Shown: positions 19,089-27,740 of the stretch, one piece after another
How positions within the stretch are numbered: position 1 is the stretch's first letter
Layout of the letters: each line of letters starts with the position of its first letter
The notes under the pieces: generated by a model
The model's database searches: none
What the model was told of the DNA's origin: nothing
Seen by the model: the letters and a program-made list of their open reading frames with translations, nothing else
Source of the DNA: Deltaproteobacteria bacterium
GTDB taxonomy: Bacteria > Myxococcota > XYA12-FULL-58-9
Assembly: GCA_016218825.1 (NCBI GenBank)
Contig: JACRCV010000101.1
Span: 1 to 64,000, forward strand
Direction: 5' to 3'
DNA: 64,000 nucleotides
Translations under genes and position numbers: made by a program

Positions 19089-19989
19089 GCACCTCGTCCA
19101 GGGCCTCCTGGAGGGCCCGGGCGGTGGCGTAGCGGTCCGCGGCCTCGCGCTGCAGGGCCCGGCGCAGCACCGACCACACCGCGGGGCGCATGAGGCCCTT
19201 CTCCACCAGTGACGGAGGCTCCGAGGTGGAGATGCGCTGCATCACCTGGAACATGTTGTCCGTGGCGCTATAGAAGGCCGAGGCGCCGTGGACCATCTCG
19301 TACAGGATCATGGCCAGGGCCCAGACGTCCGCCCGGGCGTCCACGTCCTTGGCGCCGAAGAAGGACTCCGGGGCCATGTACTCCGGCGTCCCCATGAGCT
19401 CCGAGTCGCGGGTCATGCGGGCGTCGGCGAGCTGGGCGATGCCGAAGTCCAGCACCTTGGCCGAGGGGAGCTCGCCCTGGGGGCCATCCACCAGGAACAC
19501 GTTCTCGGGCTTGAGGTCCCGGTGCACGATCCCGGCCTCGTGGGCGCAGGCGATGGCGTCGATCACGGGCCCCAGCACGCTCACGGCGTCTGGGACGCTC
19601 ATCCTGCGGCCGGGCTGCTGGTCCAGGTACGCCTCCAGGGTGCGCCCCTGGAGGAGCTCCTGCACCAGGAAGAAGCGCTCGGTCTCGCGGTCGCGGCCGA
19701 CGTCCAGGGCGTCCACCACGTGGGGGTGCGTGCGCCCGTCCTTCTTGATGCGGTTGCAGGCCTGGGCCTCGCGGATGAACCGCTGCAGGAGCGAGTCCTT
19801 GTGCTGGCCCTCATAGTGGAAGACCTTGACCGCGCACTCCCGGGCCACCCACTCGTTGCGGGCGCGGTACACGGCCCCGGTGGTGCCCGCGCCGAGGAGC
19901 TCCACCAGCTTGTACTTGCCATCGATGGTCTTGCCGACCCGGGCCTTGCACTCGTGCCAAAGGTCCGGAGGGACGCTCGGGGACTCCAT
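19075..19989 (-). CDS. Serine/threonine protein kinase, kinase domain only
   Basis: 304 residues, almost entirely a Hanks-type kinase domain. It has GAGTTGAVYRARN as the glycine loop, CAVKVF with the ATP-binding Lys, HRDLKPENVFL as catalytic loop, DFGIAQL, and GTPEYMAPESFF. Residues before the domain (ESPSVPPDLWHECKARVGKT) carry no known module and no transmembrane segment is seen. It is therefore likely a soluble active kinase with an external partner or sensor. It is convergent with the MBL hydrolase and precedes no obvious same-strand partner; the acyl-CoA dehydrogenase gene ends 22 bases upstream on the same strand. Confidence 0.9.
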   Translation of the reverse strand: MESPSVPPDLWHECKARVGKTIDGKYKLVELLGAGTTGAVYRARNEWVARECAVKVFHYEGQHKDSLLQRFIREAQACNRIKKDGRTHPHVVDALDVGRDRETERFFLVQELLQGRTLEAYLDQQPGRRMSVPDAVSVLGPVIDAIACAHEAGIVHRDLKPENVFLVDGPQGELPSAKVLDFGIAQLADARMTRDSELMGTPEYMAPESFFGAKDVDARADVWALAMILYEMVHGASAFYSATDNMFQVMQRISTSEPPSLVEKGLMRPAVWSVLRRALQREAADRYATARALQEALDEVLTTF

Positions 19990-20011
19990 GGGTCGGCACT
20001 GTACCAGAACT

Positions 20012-21148
20012 TCAGCGCAGGAGTGCGCGGGCGATCACAAGCCTCTGGACCTCGCTGGTGCCCTCATAGATGCGCGTGACCCGGGCGTCCCGGAAGCGCC
20101 GCTCCACGGGGAACTCCCGGGTATACCCGTAGCCCCCGTGGACCTGCACCGCGCGGTTGACGACCTTCCAGGCTGCCTCCGAGGCGAAGAGCTTGGCCAT
20201 GGCCGCCTCGCGGGAGAAGGGCTCTTGCCGCTCCTTCATGCTGGCGGCGCGCAGGGTCAGGAGCCGGGCCGCGTCGAGCTCCGCGCGGCTGTCCGCCAGC
20301 ATCCACTGGATCGCCTGGAACTCCGCGATGGGGCGCCCGAACTGCTGCCGGTCCTTCGCGTACGACACCGCGTCCGAGAGGGCCCCCTCGGCGATCCCGA
20401 GGGCCTGGGACGCGATCCCGATGCGCCCGCCGTCCAGGGCCATCATGGCGATGCGAAAGCCCCCGCCCAGGTCCCCGAGGAGCGCGTCCAGGGGCACCTC
20501 GCAGTCGTCGAAGGTCAGGGGCACGGTGGTGCTCCCTCGCAGGCCCATCTTGTCCTCGTGGCGCCCGACCTTGAGCCCCGGGGTGCCTCCCTCCACGGCA
20601 AAGGCCGACAGCCCCGCGGTGCCCCCTCCCCCGGTGCGGGCCCAGACGACCATCACCCCCGCGAAGTCCCCAGACGTAATCCATTGCTTGGCCCCTCGGA
20701 GGACCCACTTGTCGCCCTCGCGGGTGGCCGTGGTGGTCATCGCTCCGGGGTCGCTCCCCGCGCCGGGCTCGCTCAGGGCAAAGGCCCCGGCCAGGTACTC
20801 CCCGGAGGTGAGCCTCGGGAGGTAGCGCTCGCGCTGGGCGGGGGTCCCAAAGCGGTTCAAGACCTCCCCCACCATGTTGGTGACCGCCATGGTGACGGCC
20901 GTGGAGGCGCAGCCCCGGGCCACCTCGGTCATGGCCAGGGAGTAGGCCACGACCCCCGCCTCGGCGCCCCCGAGGTCCCCCGGGAGGTTTACGCCCAGGA
21001 GACCCAACTCCGCCATTTCCTTGATGATTTCGGGAGGAATGGTGCCGCCGTCCTCGATGGCTCGGGCCCTGGGGGCGAGGCTCCTGGCGGCGAAGGCGCG
21101 GGCGGTGTCGCGCACCATGCTCTGGGTGTCCGAGAGGTCGAAGTCCAT
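20012..21148 (-). CDS. Acyl-CoA dehydrogenase
   Basis: 378 residues, standard for the family. FAD-dependent acyl-CoA dehydrogenases introduce an alpha-beta double bond into acyl-CoA. The start MDFDLSDTQSMVRDTARAFA is typical. Other signatures are AFALSEPGAGSDPGAM, WITSG in the FAD-binding middle domain, DRQQFGRPIAEFQAIQ, and QVHGGYGYTREFPVERRFRD followed by RIYEGTSEVQ near the end, where the Glu is the expected catalytic base. An in-frame upstream extension has no similarity and was rejected. It fits a short- or medium-chain enzyme but chain length cannot be told. It is the third of several minus-strand genes with short spacers. Confidence 0.95.
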   Translation of the reverse strand: MDFDLSDTQSMVRDTARAFAARSLAPRARAIEDGGTIPPEIIKEMAELGLLGVNLPGDLGGAEAGVVAYSLAMTEVARGCASTAVTMAVTNMVGEVLNRFGTPAQRERYLPRLTSGEYLAGAFALSEPGAGSDPGAMTTTATREGDKWVLRGAKQWITSGDFAGVMVVWARTGGGGTAGLSAFAVEGGTPGLKVGRHEDKMGLRGSTTVPLTFDDCEVPLDALLGDLGGGFRIAMMALDGGRIGIASQALGIAEGALSDAVSYAKDRQQFGRPIAEFQAIQWMLADSRAELDAARLLTLRAASMKERQEPFSREAAMAKLFASEAAWKVVNRAVQVHGGYGYTREFPVERRFRDARVTRIYEGTSEVQRLVIARALLR

Positions 21149-21165
21149 GGGGATTTTCTGGTGCG

Positions 21166-21906
21166 TCAGTGGAGGTCGAGGGTGGTGCGGGCGTACCACG
21201 ACCCGGGGCTCGGGAGGCGCCAGCCGTTGACCTCGCGGGTGATGCAATCCGCGGCGGAGACTGCCTCGGGGCTCGGGATGGAAGTGCCCGAGGCGGCCAC
21301 CCTCCCCTCCGGGGTGACGTACACGGTGACGCGGAAGGTGGCGCTCTGGACGCCGCTGGTGCACCGGGCGACGGCGGCGCGGTGCTCGCGCAGGGCCGCG
21401 TCCAGCCGCGAGGCGGGGATCGGGGTGGCGGGCCTTGCGTCGCTGGAGGCTTCGAGCTCCAGGGGGAAGGTCACCTCGGCCTCGCCGCCGCAGGGCTCGG
21501 TGAAGCGCAGGGCCTGGGCCCGCTCCACCATGCACCGCTCGGTCTCGCGGTCCCCGAGGGTGGACTCGATGGGCAGCGCGTAGCGCACGGCCCCGTCGCT
21601 GCCGACCCGGAGCTTGAGGGTGATGGCCCCGGAGAGGAACGGCAGAGCTTGATGGCGACGGGTGTAGCACTCGGCCAGGGAGTCCGTGGCGTCCCTGACG
21701 ACCCTGGAGACCACCCCCTGGGGGAGCGTGCCAAGCTGGCCCTCGATGGTCATTCCTCCCTGGGAGGCGCAGTCGCTCCGGCGAGGCGCCTGGGCATGGG
21801 TTTCGGGGTGCGGGGCGCGTGCCGCAGGGGGTGGCTGGACCTGGGGGGACTGGCTGCTGGAGCAGGCCACGAGGAGGAAGAGCCAGGGCGAGCGGGCCGC
21901 GTTCAT
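21166..21906 (-). CDS. Lipoprotein with AgmX/PglI-type C-terminal domains
   Basis: 246 residues, lipoprotein signal (MNAARSPWLFLLVACSSS). Two related ~90-residue units follow. The first (EGQLGTLPQGVVSRVVRD, LAECYTRRHQALPFLSG, LGDRETERCMVERAQALRF) has the hallmarks of the AgmX/PglI C-terminal domain, known in myxobacterial gliding and envelope proteins, with paired cysteines in CY and RC positions. The second (AVARCTSGVQSATFRV, SAADCITREVNGW) is a more divergent copy. The protein is probably periplasmic and binds another envelope component. It ends 18 bases before the acyl-CoA dehydrogenase start. Confidence 0.75.
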   Translation of the reverse strand: MNAARSPWLFLLVACSSSQSPQVQPPPAARAPHPETHAQAPRRSDCASQGGMTIEGQLGTLPQGVVSRVVRDATDSLAECYTRRHQALPFLSGAITLKLRVGSDGAVRYALPIESTLGDRETERCMVERAQALRFTEPCGGEAEVTFPLELEASSDARPATPIPASRLDAALREHRAAVARCTSGVQSATFRVTVYVTPEGRVAASGTSIPSPEAVSAADCITREVNGWRLPSPGSWYARTTLDLH

Positions 21907-21955
21907 CGCGGGGGGAGTCTGCCAGAAGGCGAGCGCCGGACAAGCTCCGGGACGA

Positions 21956-23746
21956 TCAGTTGCCGACGCGGGGCGCGGCCCCGGGGGTGCGGGAGGTGAA
22001 CTGCACGCAGTCGATGAGGGCGGAGGCGCCGGGGGGAGTGTGGTCGCCCTCGGTGAAGGAGATCCTGCGATTGCAGCGGCCCTCGGGGTCCGGGCGCAGG
22101 TCGAGGAAGAAGCCATGGAGGCCCGCGGCGGGCACGCCGCCGGGGACGGCTCCGACGGGGTCCACCTGGCACAGCTCTCGGCCCTCTTCCACGCCGATGG
22201 GGCGGCGCCCGTGGGCGGCGGTGCACCACTCCGAGGCGCGCACCGAGGGCGGCAGGCGCTCCTGGAGGACGCACCGCGGGGTGACGGGGCGGCGGTCCAT
22301 GGGGGTGACGCAGCCCTCGGTGACGGCGGAGGGGTCGCAGATGGGAGGGTCGGTCTGTGGGGCGCGGACGAGGCACGGGGCGGTGAGCACGCTGCCGATG
22401 CGCTCGACGATCTGGCGCAGGGCCGGGGCGTAATCGCTGGCGCAGATGGACGCCACGCTGCCGGTGTTGTGGGCGACATCGAAGCGCCGGGCGACCTCGG
22501 CGATGCGCCGGGACGGCAGGGCGAAGTACTGGTCCGAGGCGCGGCAGGAGCTGGTGGGGGCGCTGCCCTCGCGGCGACAGGCGGGCACGACGCGCAGGTC
22601 CCTCTCGCCGCAGGAGCTCTCGAGGTTGGCGGGGCGGAAGGAGACCGGTCCCTCGCGGGAGCTGGCAGTGAGGGCGTCGGAGCCGTCGGGGTTTCGCCCG
22701 AGGAGCGTGTCCCAGTCGGTGCGGCCCTCGCGGGTGGGGAGCTGCAGGGGGACGCCCGCCAGGGCGGCGAAGATCACCCTCTCCGGGTGGCCGTCCTTGA
22801 GGCCCGGGAAGCCCCGGGAGAGGTCCTGGGGGTTGATGTAGCGGTTGAGGTTCCAGGTGGGGTCCTGGGGGCTGCCGGGGCGGTAGTTGTAGAGGCGCAC
22901 GTTGAGGTTCGGGTGGCCCCAGCGCGCCGAGGCGCTGTCGTAGACGTCCGTGGCGTCGTCGCAGGGGAGCGGTCGGCCGTTGGCGTCCCGCTCGGCGAAG
23001 CGGCAGTCGCGCACGGAGCCGTCCTCCTCGTCGGTGACCAGCACGATGGCGAGGACGGCGTCGTCGCGGACGAAGCCCGCGTTGGGGGAGCTGTTCCCGG
23101 CGCGGGCGCGGGCGTCGTTGGTGATGAGGGCGCGGTAGACGCTCTCCAACTGCTGCTCCAGACCGCAGCCGCTGGCGCCGAGGAAGGCGTTGCAGACGAA
23201 GTCATCGCGGAACCTGGCGGCGTCGTCGCGGGCGGCGGAGAACGTGAGGAAGCTCGGGTACTGGTTGGGGTCCTGGGTGCAGCGCGAGGGCCTCACTCGC
23301 GCGGCGGAGGCGCTGGCCCAGGGCTGGTGGTTTCTTTGCGACGGTCCATTGCGGATGGGGTTCAGGAGGCCCTGGTCCCCGCCCTCGACGGAGCAGGAGC
23401 CGATCTCCGTGTGGCCCGCGGCGCCCAGGTCCGAGGACACGACGCCGACGTGGAGGCTGCGTACGGCGGGCCAGCGGGGCCGTCCCGTGGCGGGGTCCAC
23501 CGGCGGGCTCACGAGCTGGTCGATGAGGACGCGGAACTCGCGGGCGAGCTGGGCCTGATTCTCCTCCATGGACCCGGAGTTATCAATGCCGAAGAGCACG
23601 TCCACCTTGTCCACGGTGTCATTGGAGTAGGGCACGAGGGACCGCGCTCCGAGCGTACTCTCGGGCTCGGCCACGGGGCGCGAGAGGCACCCCAGGAGCG
23701 CGGTGGAGGCGACCAGCGTGGCGCGAGCGAGCGGCGTGGTGGGCAT
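21956..23746 (-). CDS. vWA-domain lipoprotein
   Basis: 596 residues. The lipobox is ASTALLGC. Immediately after it is a von Willebrand factor A domain with the MIDAS motif DNSGSMEENQ (~55) in VDVLFGIDNSGSM and later strands such as LHVGVVSSDLG and VLAIVLVTDEEDGS. The rest is Cys-containing and carries CDDATDVYDS and CRASDQYFALPSRRIAEVARR-type text (split across the region ~400-460). This is a secreted metal-dependent adhesion-type protein, and similar ones are frequent in Sandaracinus-like genomes. The ligand is unknown. It is followed after 49 bases by the AgmX-type lipoprotein gene on the same strand. Confidence 0.85.
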   Translation of the reverse strand: MPTTPLARATLVASTALLGCLSRPVAEPESTLGARSLVPYSNDTVDKVDVLFGIDNSGSMEENQAQLAREFRVLIDQLVSPPVDPATGRPRWPAVRSLHVGVVSSDLGAAGHTEIGSCSVEGGDQGLLNPIRNGPSQRNHQPWASASAARVRPSRCTQDPNQYPSFLTFSAARDDAARFRDDFVCNAFLGASGCGLEQQLESVYRALITNDARARAGNSSPNAGFVRDDAVLAIVLVTDEEDGSVRDCRFAERDANGRPLPCDDATDVYDSASARWGHPNLNVRLYNYRPGSPQDPTWNLNRYINPQDLSRGFPGLKDGHPERVIFAALAGVPLQLPTREGRTDWDTLLGRNPDGSDALTASSREGPVSFRPANLESSCGERDLRVVPACRREGSAPTSSCRASDQYFALPSRRIAEVARRFDVAHNTGSVASICASDYAPALRQIVERIGSVLTAPCLVRAPQTDPPICDPSAVTEGCVTPMDRRPVTPRCVLQERLPPSVRASEWCTAAHGRRPIGVEEGRELCQVDPVGAVPGGVPAAGLHGFFLDLRPDPEGRCNRRISFTEGDHTPPGASALIDCVQFTSRTPGAAPRVGN

Positions 23747-23972
23747 TGGGTGGGGCTCCTCCCTGGAACGAGTGGCGCTGCGGGGTTGTACGATGCGCGG
23801 TGTGCGGTTCTGTTCAGCAATGGCCGCGCCAGGGCCGAGACATCACGAAAACCGCGAGGAGTCGGTGGAAGCCCGCGGCGCGTTGCCAACGAGGGTTGTC
23901 AGCGGGGGGACGGAGGACAGCAGCGAATGACAACGGCGGTGGCGCCGCTGGCGACCAGGGCGAAGCGATCGC

Positions 23973-24872
23973 TCAGGGCAGCGCGGGGAGGGCGCGGTCC
24001 AGCCGTTCGTCGAGGGCCCGGACCATGGCTAGGACGGCGTCCCGGGGGACCTTGGCGCCCGGCCCGTGACGCTCTACCGCGTCGAGGGTGGCCACCGCGA
24101 GGAGCACGGGGATGGCGCAGAAGGCCACCACCCCGCGCGGGGCCCCATGGTCCTGGAGGGCCAGGACGTAGCCCCGGGCGAGCGTGAGGTCCTCGCGGGC
24201 CAGGGCGAAGACCTCCGCGCGAGGGAGCGAGGTCGGGAGGTACACGCGGCCCTCCAAAGCGTCGTCGCGGGCGTCCTTGAGGATGTTCACGAGCTGGAGG
24301 CCCTCGCCGAAGGCCACGGCGTTGTCGCGCAGGACTGCGGCGGCGAGGCGGGGCGTCTCGGCGACGAAGAGGTCCGTGAGGAGCTCGCCCACGATGCCCG
24401 CCACGACGTAGCAGTACGCCCTCAGGTCCGCGAGGTCCGTGAGGTGCAGGTCCCCGCGGGCGGAGCCCCGGGTGACCACGCGCGCCATGCCCTCGGCGGT
24501 GCGTCGGGCGTGCAGGAGCACGATGTCCCGGCGGGGCACTGGCAGCGCGTAGCTGGCGGCGAGCACCGCGGGCGTCTCCGCGAGGAGCTCGAGGTACCCG
24601 TCGTGGTCCACGGGCCTGGCTGTGACCCAGGCGTCGGTGAGCGCGCGGACGCGGGGGGCGTCGGGCTCCGGCGGCGTGAGGAGCGCGACGAAGGCGTCGA
24701 GGGCCACGAGGCGGTCTCCACGGGGCCAGCGGGCGGCGTCCTCGAAGGTGTCCGCGAGGCGGAAGAGGAGGTACGCGAGCGTCACCTCCCGGCGGGTGGG
24801 CTCCGGCAGCGCCGGGATCGTCAGCGCAAAGGTCCGGCTCGTGCGCTGCAGGAGGTGGTCCAGATCCGCCAT
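23973..24872 (-). CDS. Squalene/phytoene synthase family protein
   Basis: 299 residues. The family condenses two prenyl diphosphates head to head (squalene or phytoene, or hydroxysqualene in HpnD). The first Asp-rich motif is DTFED in LFRLADTFEDAARWP. The second is in LVNILKDARDDALEGRVYLP, with the characteristic YCYVVAGIVGELLTDLF before it. RTFALTIPALP at the start is also typical. All key Asp residues are visible. Which product is made cannot be told, because no other isoprenoid gene is nearby. It is the last protein gene before tRNA-Pro and the accessory island. The 226 bases downstream, before the vWA gene, carry nothing recognisable. Confidence 0.88.
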   Translation of the reverse strand: MADLDHLLQRTSRTFALTIPALPEPTRREVTLAYLLFRLADTFEDAARWPRGDRLVALDAFVALLTPPEPDAPRVRALTDAWVTARPVDHDGYLELLAETPAVLAASYALPVPRRDIVLLHARRTAEGMARVVTRGSARGDLHLTDLADLRAYCYVVAGIVGELLTDLFVAETPRLAAAVLRDNAVAFGEGLQLVNILKDARDDALEGRVYLPTSLPRAEVFALAREDLTLARGYVLALQDHGAPRGVVAFCAIPVLLAVATLDAVERHGPGAKVPRDAVLAMVRALDERLDRALPALP

Positions 24873-25038
24873 GAGCGCACGATGGCGGGACGCCCGAAGG
24901 TGTCAAGCACGCCGTGCAGGCAAGCGCCTGCAGCGCGCGGTGAGGGGCACGCACGGGGCATGGCGACGTGTCGGTGGATGTGGGTGTGGCGCGATTCGCT
25001 TGACGGCGGCGGTGGATGGGGTAAGGTGTGTCTCCCAT

Positions 25039-25112
25039 CGGGGCGTAGCGCAGTCTGGTAGCGCACACGGTTCGGGACCGTGGAGTCGGAGGTTCAAATC
25101 CTCTCGCCCCGA
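25039..25112 (+). tRNA. tRNA-Pro (anticodon CGG)
   Basis: A full cloverleaf can be drawn. The acceptor stem is CGGGGCG with CGCCCCG. The D-arm is GCGC...GCGC. The anticodon stem CACGG/CCGTG has loop TTCGGGA, giving anticodon CGG. The T-arm is GGAGG-TTCAAAT-CCTCT. The discriminator is A and CCA is not encoded (the sequence continues CTCA). The gene marks the border between ordinary chromosome on the left and the accessory island on the right, as expected for a 3'-end tRNA attachment site. Confidence 0.95.
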
Positions 25113-25313
25113 CTCATTTTTTTGCAACGATTCCGCGTAGTTAGAAGCAACGACCACGGATCGGGTAGCAGAACGGGTAGCAAAACCCCCTCCGCCCCTC
25201 TCCAACGCTTCGGTCACGGTTGAACACCAACCGGCGGGCTCCCTTCCCCGCGGTCTACCGTGAACGCCGAGCCGGACGACTGAGTCTGCGGACCGAGCCC
25301 CGACGAGGCCGGC
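25113..25313. other. Junction region downstream of tRNA-Pro, probable island edge
   Basis: Directly after the tRNA there is a T-tract and then a direct repeat of CGGGTAGCA (inside CGGGTAGCAGAACGGGTAGC). No gene is evident. On the minus strand one frame reads [18 protein letters not shown] and another, overlapping the tRNA, reads [19 protein letters not shown]. Text of this kind is often found as the spurious C-terminal tail of integrases located beside tRNA genes. I take this as a possible relic of an attachment site or integrase end. A matching second copy of the tRNA-Pro 3' end was not found elsewhere in the window. Confidence 0.45.
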
Positions 25314-26612
25314 TCAGGCGCTCGCGTCCAGGAGCGCCACCTGGGCGCGGACGGTCGGCTGACGAGCGTCGACGCGCACGACGTGGGCGGCGGACTCCGG
25401 CCGCATTCCGAGAGCCAGACGTCGCGCGGTCGCGAGGAGCTCCGCGACGGCGAGGCGATCCTGACGCAGGGCCTCACTCACTCGGCCGACCTCCCGTGTC
25501 GACAGGCGCAGCATGCGAGCCTGTTCGCGGTCGAGCGCTGCGCGGCAGTGTGCGTGGAACTGCCGTAGGTGATCGAGCCGGCGCTCGACGTCAGCGAGCC
25601 GATCACGCGCCGCCTCCAACGCGGTCGCCCGAGCGGGCAGCGAAGCGGGCTCGTGCACCGTCGCGTACGCGCCGAGGAGGCGCTCGAGAAGCACGTGAGC
25701 GCCGCGCGCCGCGACGAGGAGGCTCCCGTCATCGAGCTCGATCACCCGTGTGACGCCGAAGGCATCCGCGAAGGCCGGGACCTTGGTGCCCGCGAGGCCT
25801 TCGGTACGGCCGGCATAGCGTCGATGGAGCTGCTCGAGTTCGCTCGCGACCTGACGCAGGTCGAGTTCCGCACCCGCGAGACGCTGCACCTGCAGCGCCG
25901 ACAGGCCGCCCGCACAGCTCATCGTGCGGGCGACGTCCTGGAGTATCTCCAGCGCGCCGAAGAGTTTTCCGTGCCGAGTCGCCTGCTGGCCTTCGAGCAC
26001 CCGGTCGAGGCGCCCCTCGAGGCGTGCGAGCTGCCTCCGGATCTCGACCATGTGCATGTGGCCAAGCACCGCGCTCGCGGCGGCCATCCCCAGCCCGGGG
26101 CCGATCGAAGAGCCGAGGCCGACGGGGCGAAACCGCGCCTGGTGCACGATGGCGGCGCGCCCGGTAGCGCGGACGCCCCCGAGGACGCCGCCGATCTTCG
26201 AGGGGATGAGTTCGAGGGAGCCGTTGCGCAGTCCTTCGAGGACCGGGCCCGGGCCGATCAGCTCGAACACGCGCCCCTGCCGGAGCGCCTGGGCCACGAG
26301 CGGCACCGCCCTCGCGACGCCATCGAGGAGCGAGCCCTGGAGCGTCGGCTCGTCCGCGGGCAGGTGCTCGGGCAGCTCCGAAGGCGGCACGAGACGAAGC
26401 GCCCAATCGACCGAGCCGTCGGATTCAGTGAGAGCCAGCCAGGTTCCGTCGTCGCCGTCCGCTGGATCCGACGCGGGCTGTTCGGCGGGAACCGGCGGCG
26501 CGGCGCGCGCGGCGAGTTCCGCGCCGCCCCGCTTCGCCTCAAGCACCTTACGGAGCACCTCCTCGGCCTCACGGGCGCTCTCGAGCAGCGCATCCTTCGG
26601 GGGCGGCGTCAT
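25314..26612 (-). CDS. Hypothetical protein of a TerB-containing operon
   Basis: 432 residues. The N-terminus is a Glu/Arg-rich helix (SAREAEEVLRKVLEAKRGG). The middle has a Gly-rich, weakly hydrophobic stretch (GLGSSIGPGLGMAAASAVLG, ~165-185), then coiled-coil-like segments (LARLEGRLDRVLEGQQ; AARDRLADVERRLDHLRQF). No catalytic motif is recognised. It is the last of three same-strand genes with spacers of 4 bases or an overlap, together with a Gly-rich membrane protein and a TerB-like protein. This suggests a shared membrane-linked stress or defence role, but that is inference. Confidence 0.6.
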   Translation of the reverse strand: MTPPPKDALLESAREAEEVLRKVLEAKRGGAELAARAAPPVPAEQPASDPADGDDGTWLALTESDGSVDWALRLVPPSELPEHLPADEPTLQGSLLDGVARAVPLVAQALRQGRVFELIGPGPVLEGLRNGSLELIPSKIGGVLGGVRATGRAAIVHQARFRPVGLGSSIGPGLGMAAASAVLGHMHMVEIRRQLARLEGRLDRVLEGQQATRHGKLFGALEILQDVARTMSCAGGLSALQVQRLAGAELDLRQVASELEQLHRRYAGRTEGLAGTKVPAFADAFGVTRVIELDDGSLLVAARGAHVLLERLLGAYATVHEPASLPARATALEAARDRLADVERRLDHLRQFHAHCRAALDREQARMLRLSTREVGRVSEALRQDRLAVAELLATARRLALGMRPESAAHVVRVDARQPTVRAQVALLDASA

Positions 26613-26616
26613 GGCG

Positions 26617-27111
26617 CTACCCGAGCTCCGAGATCATCCGCGTCAGGCGGTCGAGCTGCGCGCGATACTTGTCGAGCGACTCGCCGAGTTCGCCCTTCTC
26701 GCGGATCAGGCGTTCAAGCAGGGCCTGCCTCGCCATCGCGTGCTGGCGCAGCTTCACCCGCGCCTCCTTGAACTTCTTCGTGCGCAGGTGCCGTGCGACG
26801 AGCAACCCGCCACCTCCCAGCACGACGGGCGCGGCCACCACGAGCCCGATTCCTGCGAGCATCCCGCCACCGATGAGCGCGCCGATCGCCGCAAGGCCCG
26901 AAGTGAGACCTGCACCGCTGAAGCCGACAACGCCCGCGAAGTAGACCGCGGCCATCCCACCGCCGGCCCCCACGCCGACGCCGACGGCCCCGCCCGTGAT
27001 CTCGCTCAGCGCCGCGACCACGCGCTCGTCGGACTCCTTGTCGAGCAGCTGGTCGAGTCCGGCGAGTTCCTCCTCGGCGTGACGCAGATCCTCGATCGTC
27101 TCGTACCTCAT
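26617..27111 (-). CDS. Glycine-rich membrane protein
   Basis: 164 residues from the ATG that overlaps the TerB-like gene stop (ATGA). An N-terminal helix (MRYETIEDLRHAEEELAGL) precedes a long Gly/Ala-rich hydrophobic region (~45-110) that can form two or three membrane helices (VGVGVGAGGGMAAVYFAG, GGGMLAGIGLVVAAPVVLGG). The C-terminal ~50 residues are basic and helical (RTKKFKEARVKLRQHAMARQ). The layout of a Gly-rich hairpin flanked by amphipathic helices resembles membrane-perturbing or membrane-anchoring proteins of toxin and defence loci. The function is unknown. Confidence 0.65.
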   Translation of the reverse strand: MRYETIEDLRHAEEELAGLDQLLDKESDERVVAALSEITGGAVGVGVGAGGGMAAVYFAGVVGFSGAGLTSGLAAIGALIGGGMLAGIGLVVAAPVVLGGGGLLVARHLRTKKFKEARVKLRQHAMARQALLERLIREKGELGESLDKYRAQLDRLTRMISELG

Positions 27112-27536
27112 CGGTCGCCCTCCTTGCCGAGGCACAGGTCGAGCCCCTCCTGCTGCCACGCGATCCCGCGCCGCACCCACGCCTCCATGGCGTCCTGCAC
27201 GCTCGCGTCGAGACCGAGGGCCGTGCGGAGTCGCTCCAGCAGAAGACCCTCCGTCGGCGAGAACTCGCCGTCAGCGTAGGCCACGAGGAGCAGATCCTTG
27301 AGCAGGGCACGCCGGAGCACCTCATCGCGCCAGAGCGAGATCGCCTCGACGACCGCAGATTCGGTGGGGGGCGCCCGCCAGATCTGCTCGACGTCCTCGA
27401 CGGAGAGGCCGACGTCGTGCACCACGCGCGTGATCGCGGTCCGCTCGTCGGCCGTGACATGGTCGTCGGCGCTCGCCATCAGCACCAGGGCCTGACCGAA
27501 CGACACGAGGTCCGCCCGTCCGAATGCGTTCAACAT
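27108..27536 (-). CDS. TerB-like protein
   Basis: 142 residues. The all-helical sequence MASADDHVTADERTAITRVV, followed later by LLVAYADGEFSPTEGLLLERL, is characteristic of TerB/TerB-like domains: two helix pairs, each with an acidic loop (ADDHV, ADGEF) that can bind a metal ion. TerB proteins occur with tellurite-resistance and phage- or stress-response systems and usually act as membrane-associated scaffolds. Here it heads a three-gene minus-strand operon with a Gly-rich membrane protein. The ATG at 27536 was chosen because upstream in-frame sequence has no similarity. Confidence 0.7.
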   Translation of the reverse strand: MLNAFGRADLVSFGQALVLMASADDHVTADERTAITRVVHDVGLSVEDVEQIWRAPPTESAVVEAISLWRDEVLRRALLKDLLLVAYADGEFSPTEGLLLERLRTALGLDASVQDAMEAWVRRGIAWQQEGLDLCLGKEGDR

Positions 27537-27740
27537 CGAGTCGCGCCTCCTTCGCCGGGCGTGAGAATAGCTGCCGCTCCGAGGCCATACAATCGCGAAG
27601 CATCTTCCTGTCCGTCGGAGACGAGCGGTCGCCAGCGCCCGCCGCCCTGCCACGGGCGCCGTCGAGTGCTTCGCCCGGCCATGCCATCACCGCCCGATTC
27701 GGGCTGCGTGCGCATGGCCCTCCGTGCCGTCGACTGGTCC

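Noticed and set aside
25039-25112. tRNA-Pro and the 58.7-kb tRNA fragment as a matching att pair
   Set aside because: The T-arm and acceptor sequences differ (GGAGG/CGCCCCG against GAGGG/CGCACCC), so they belong to different tRNA genes.
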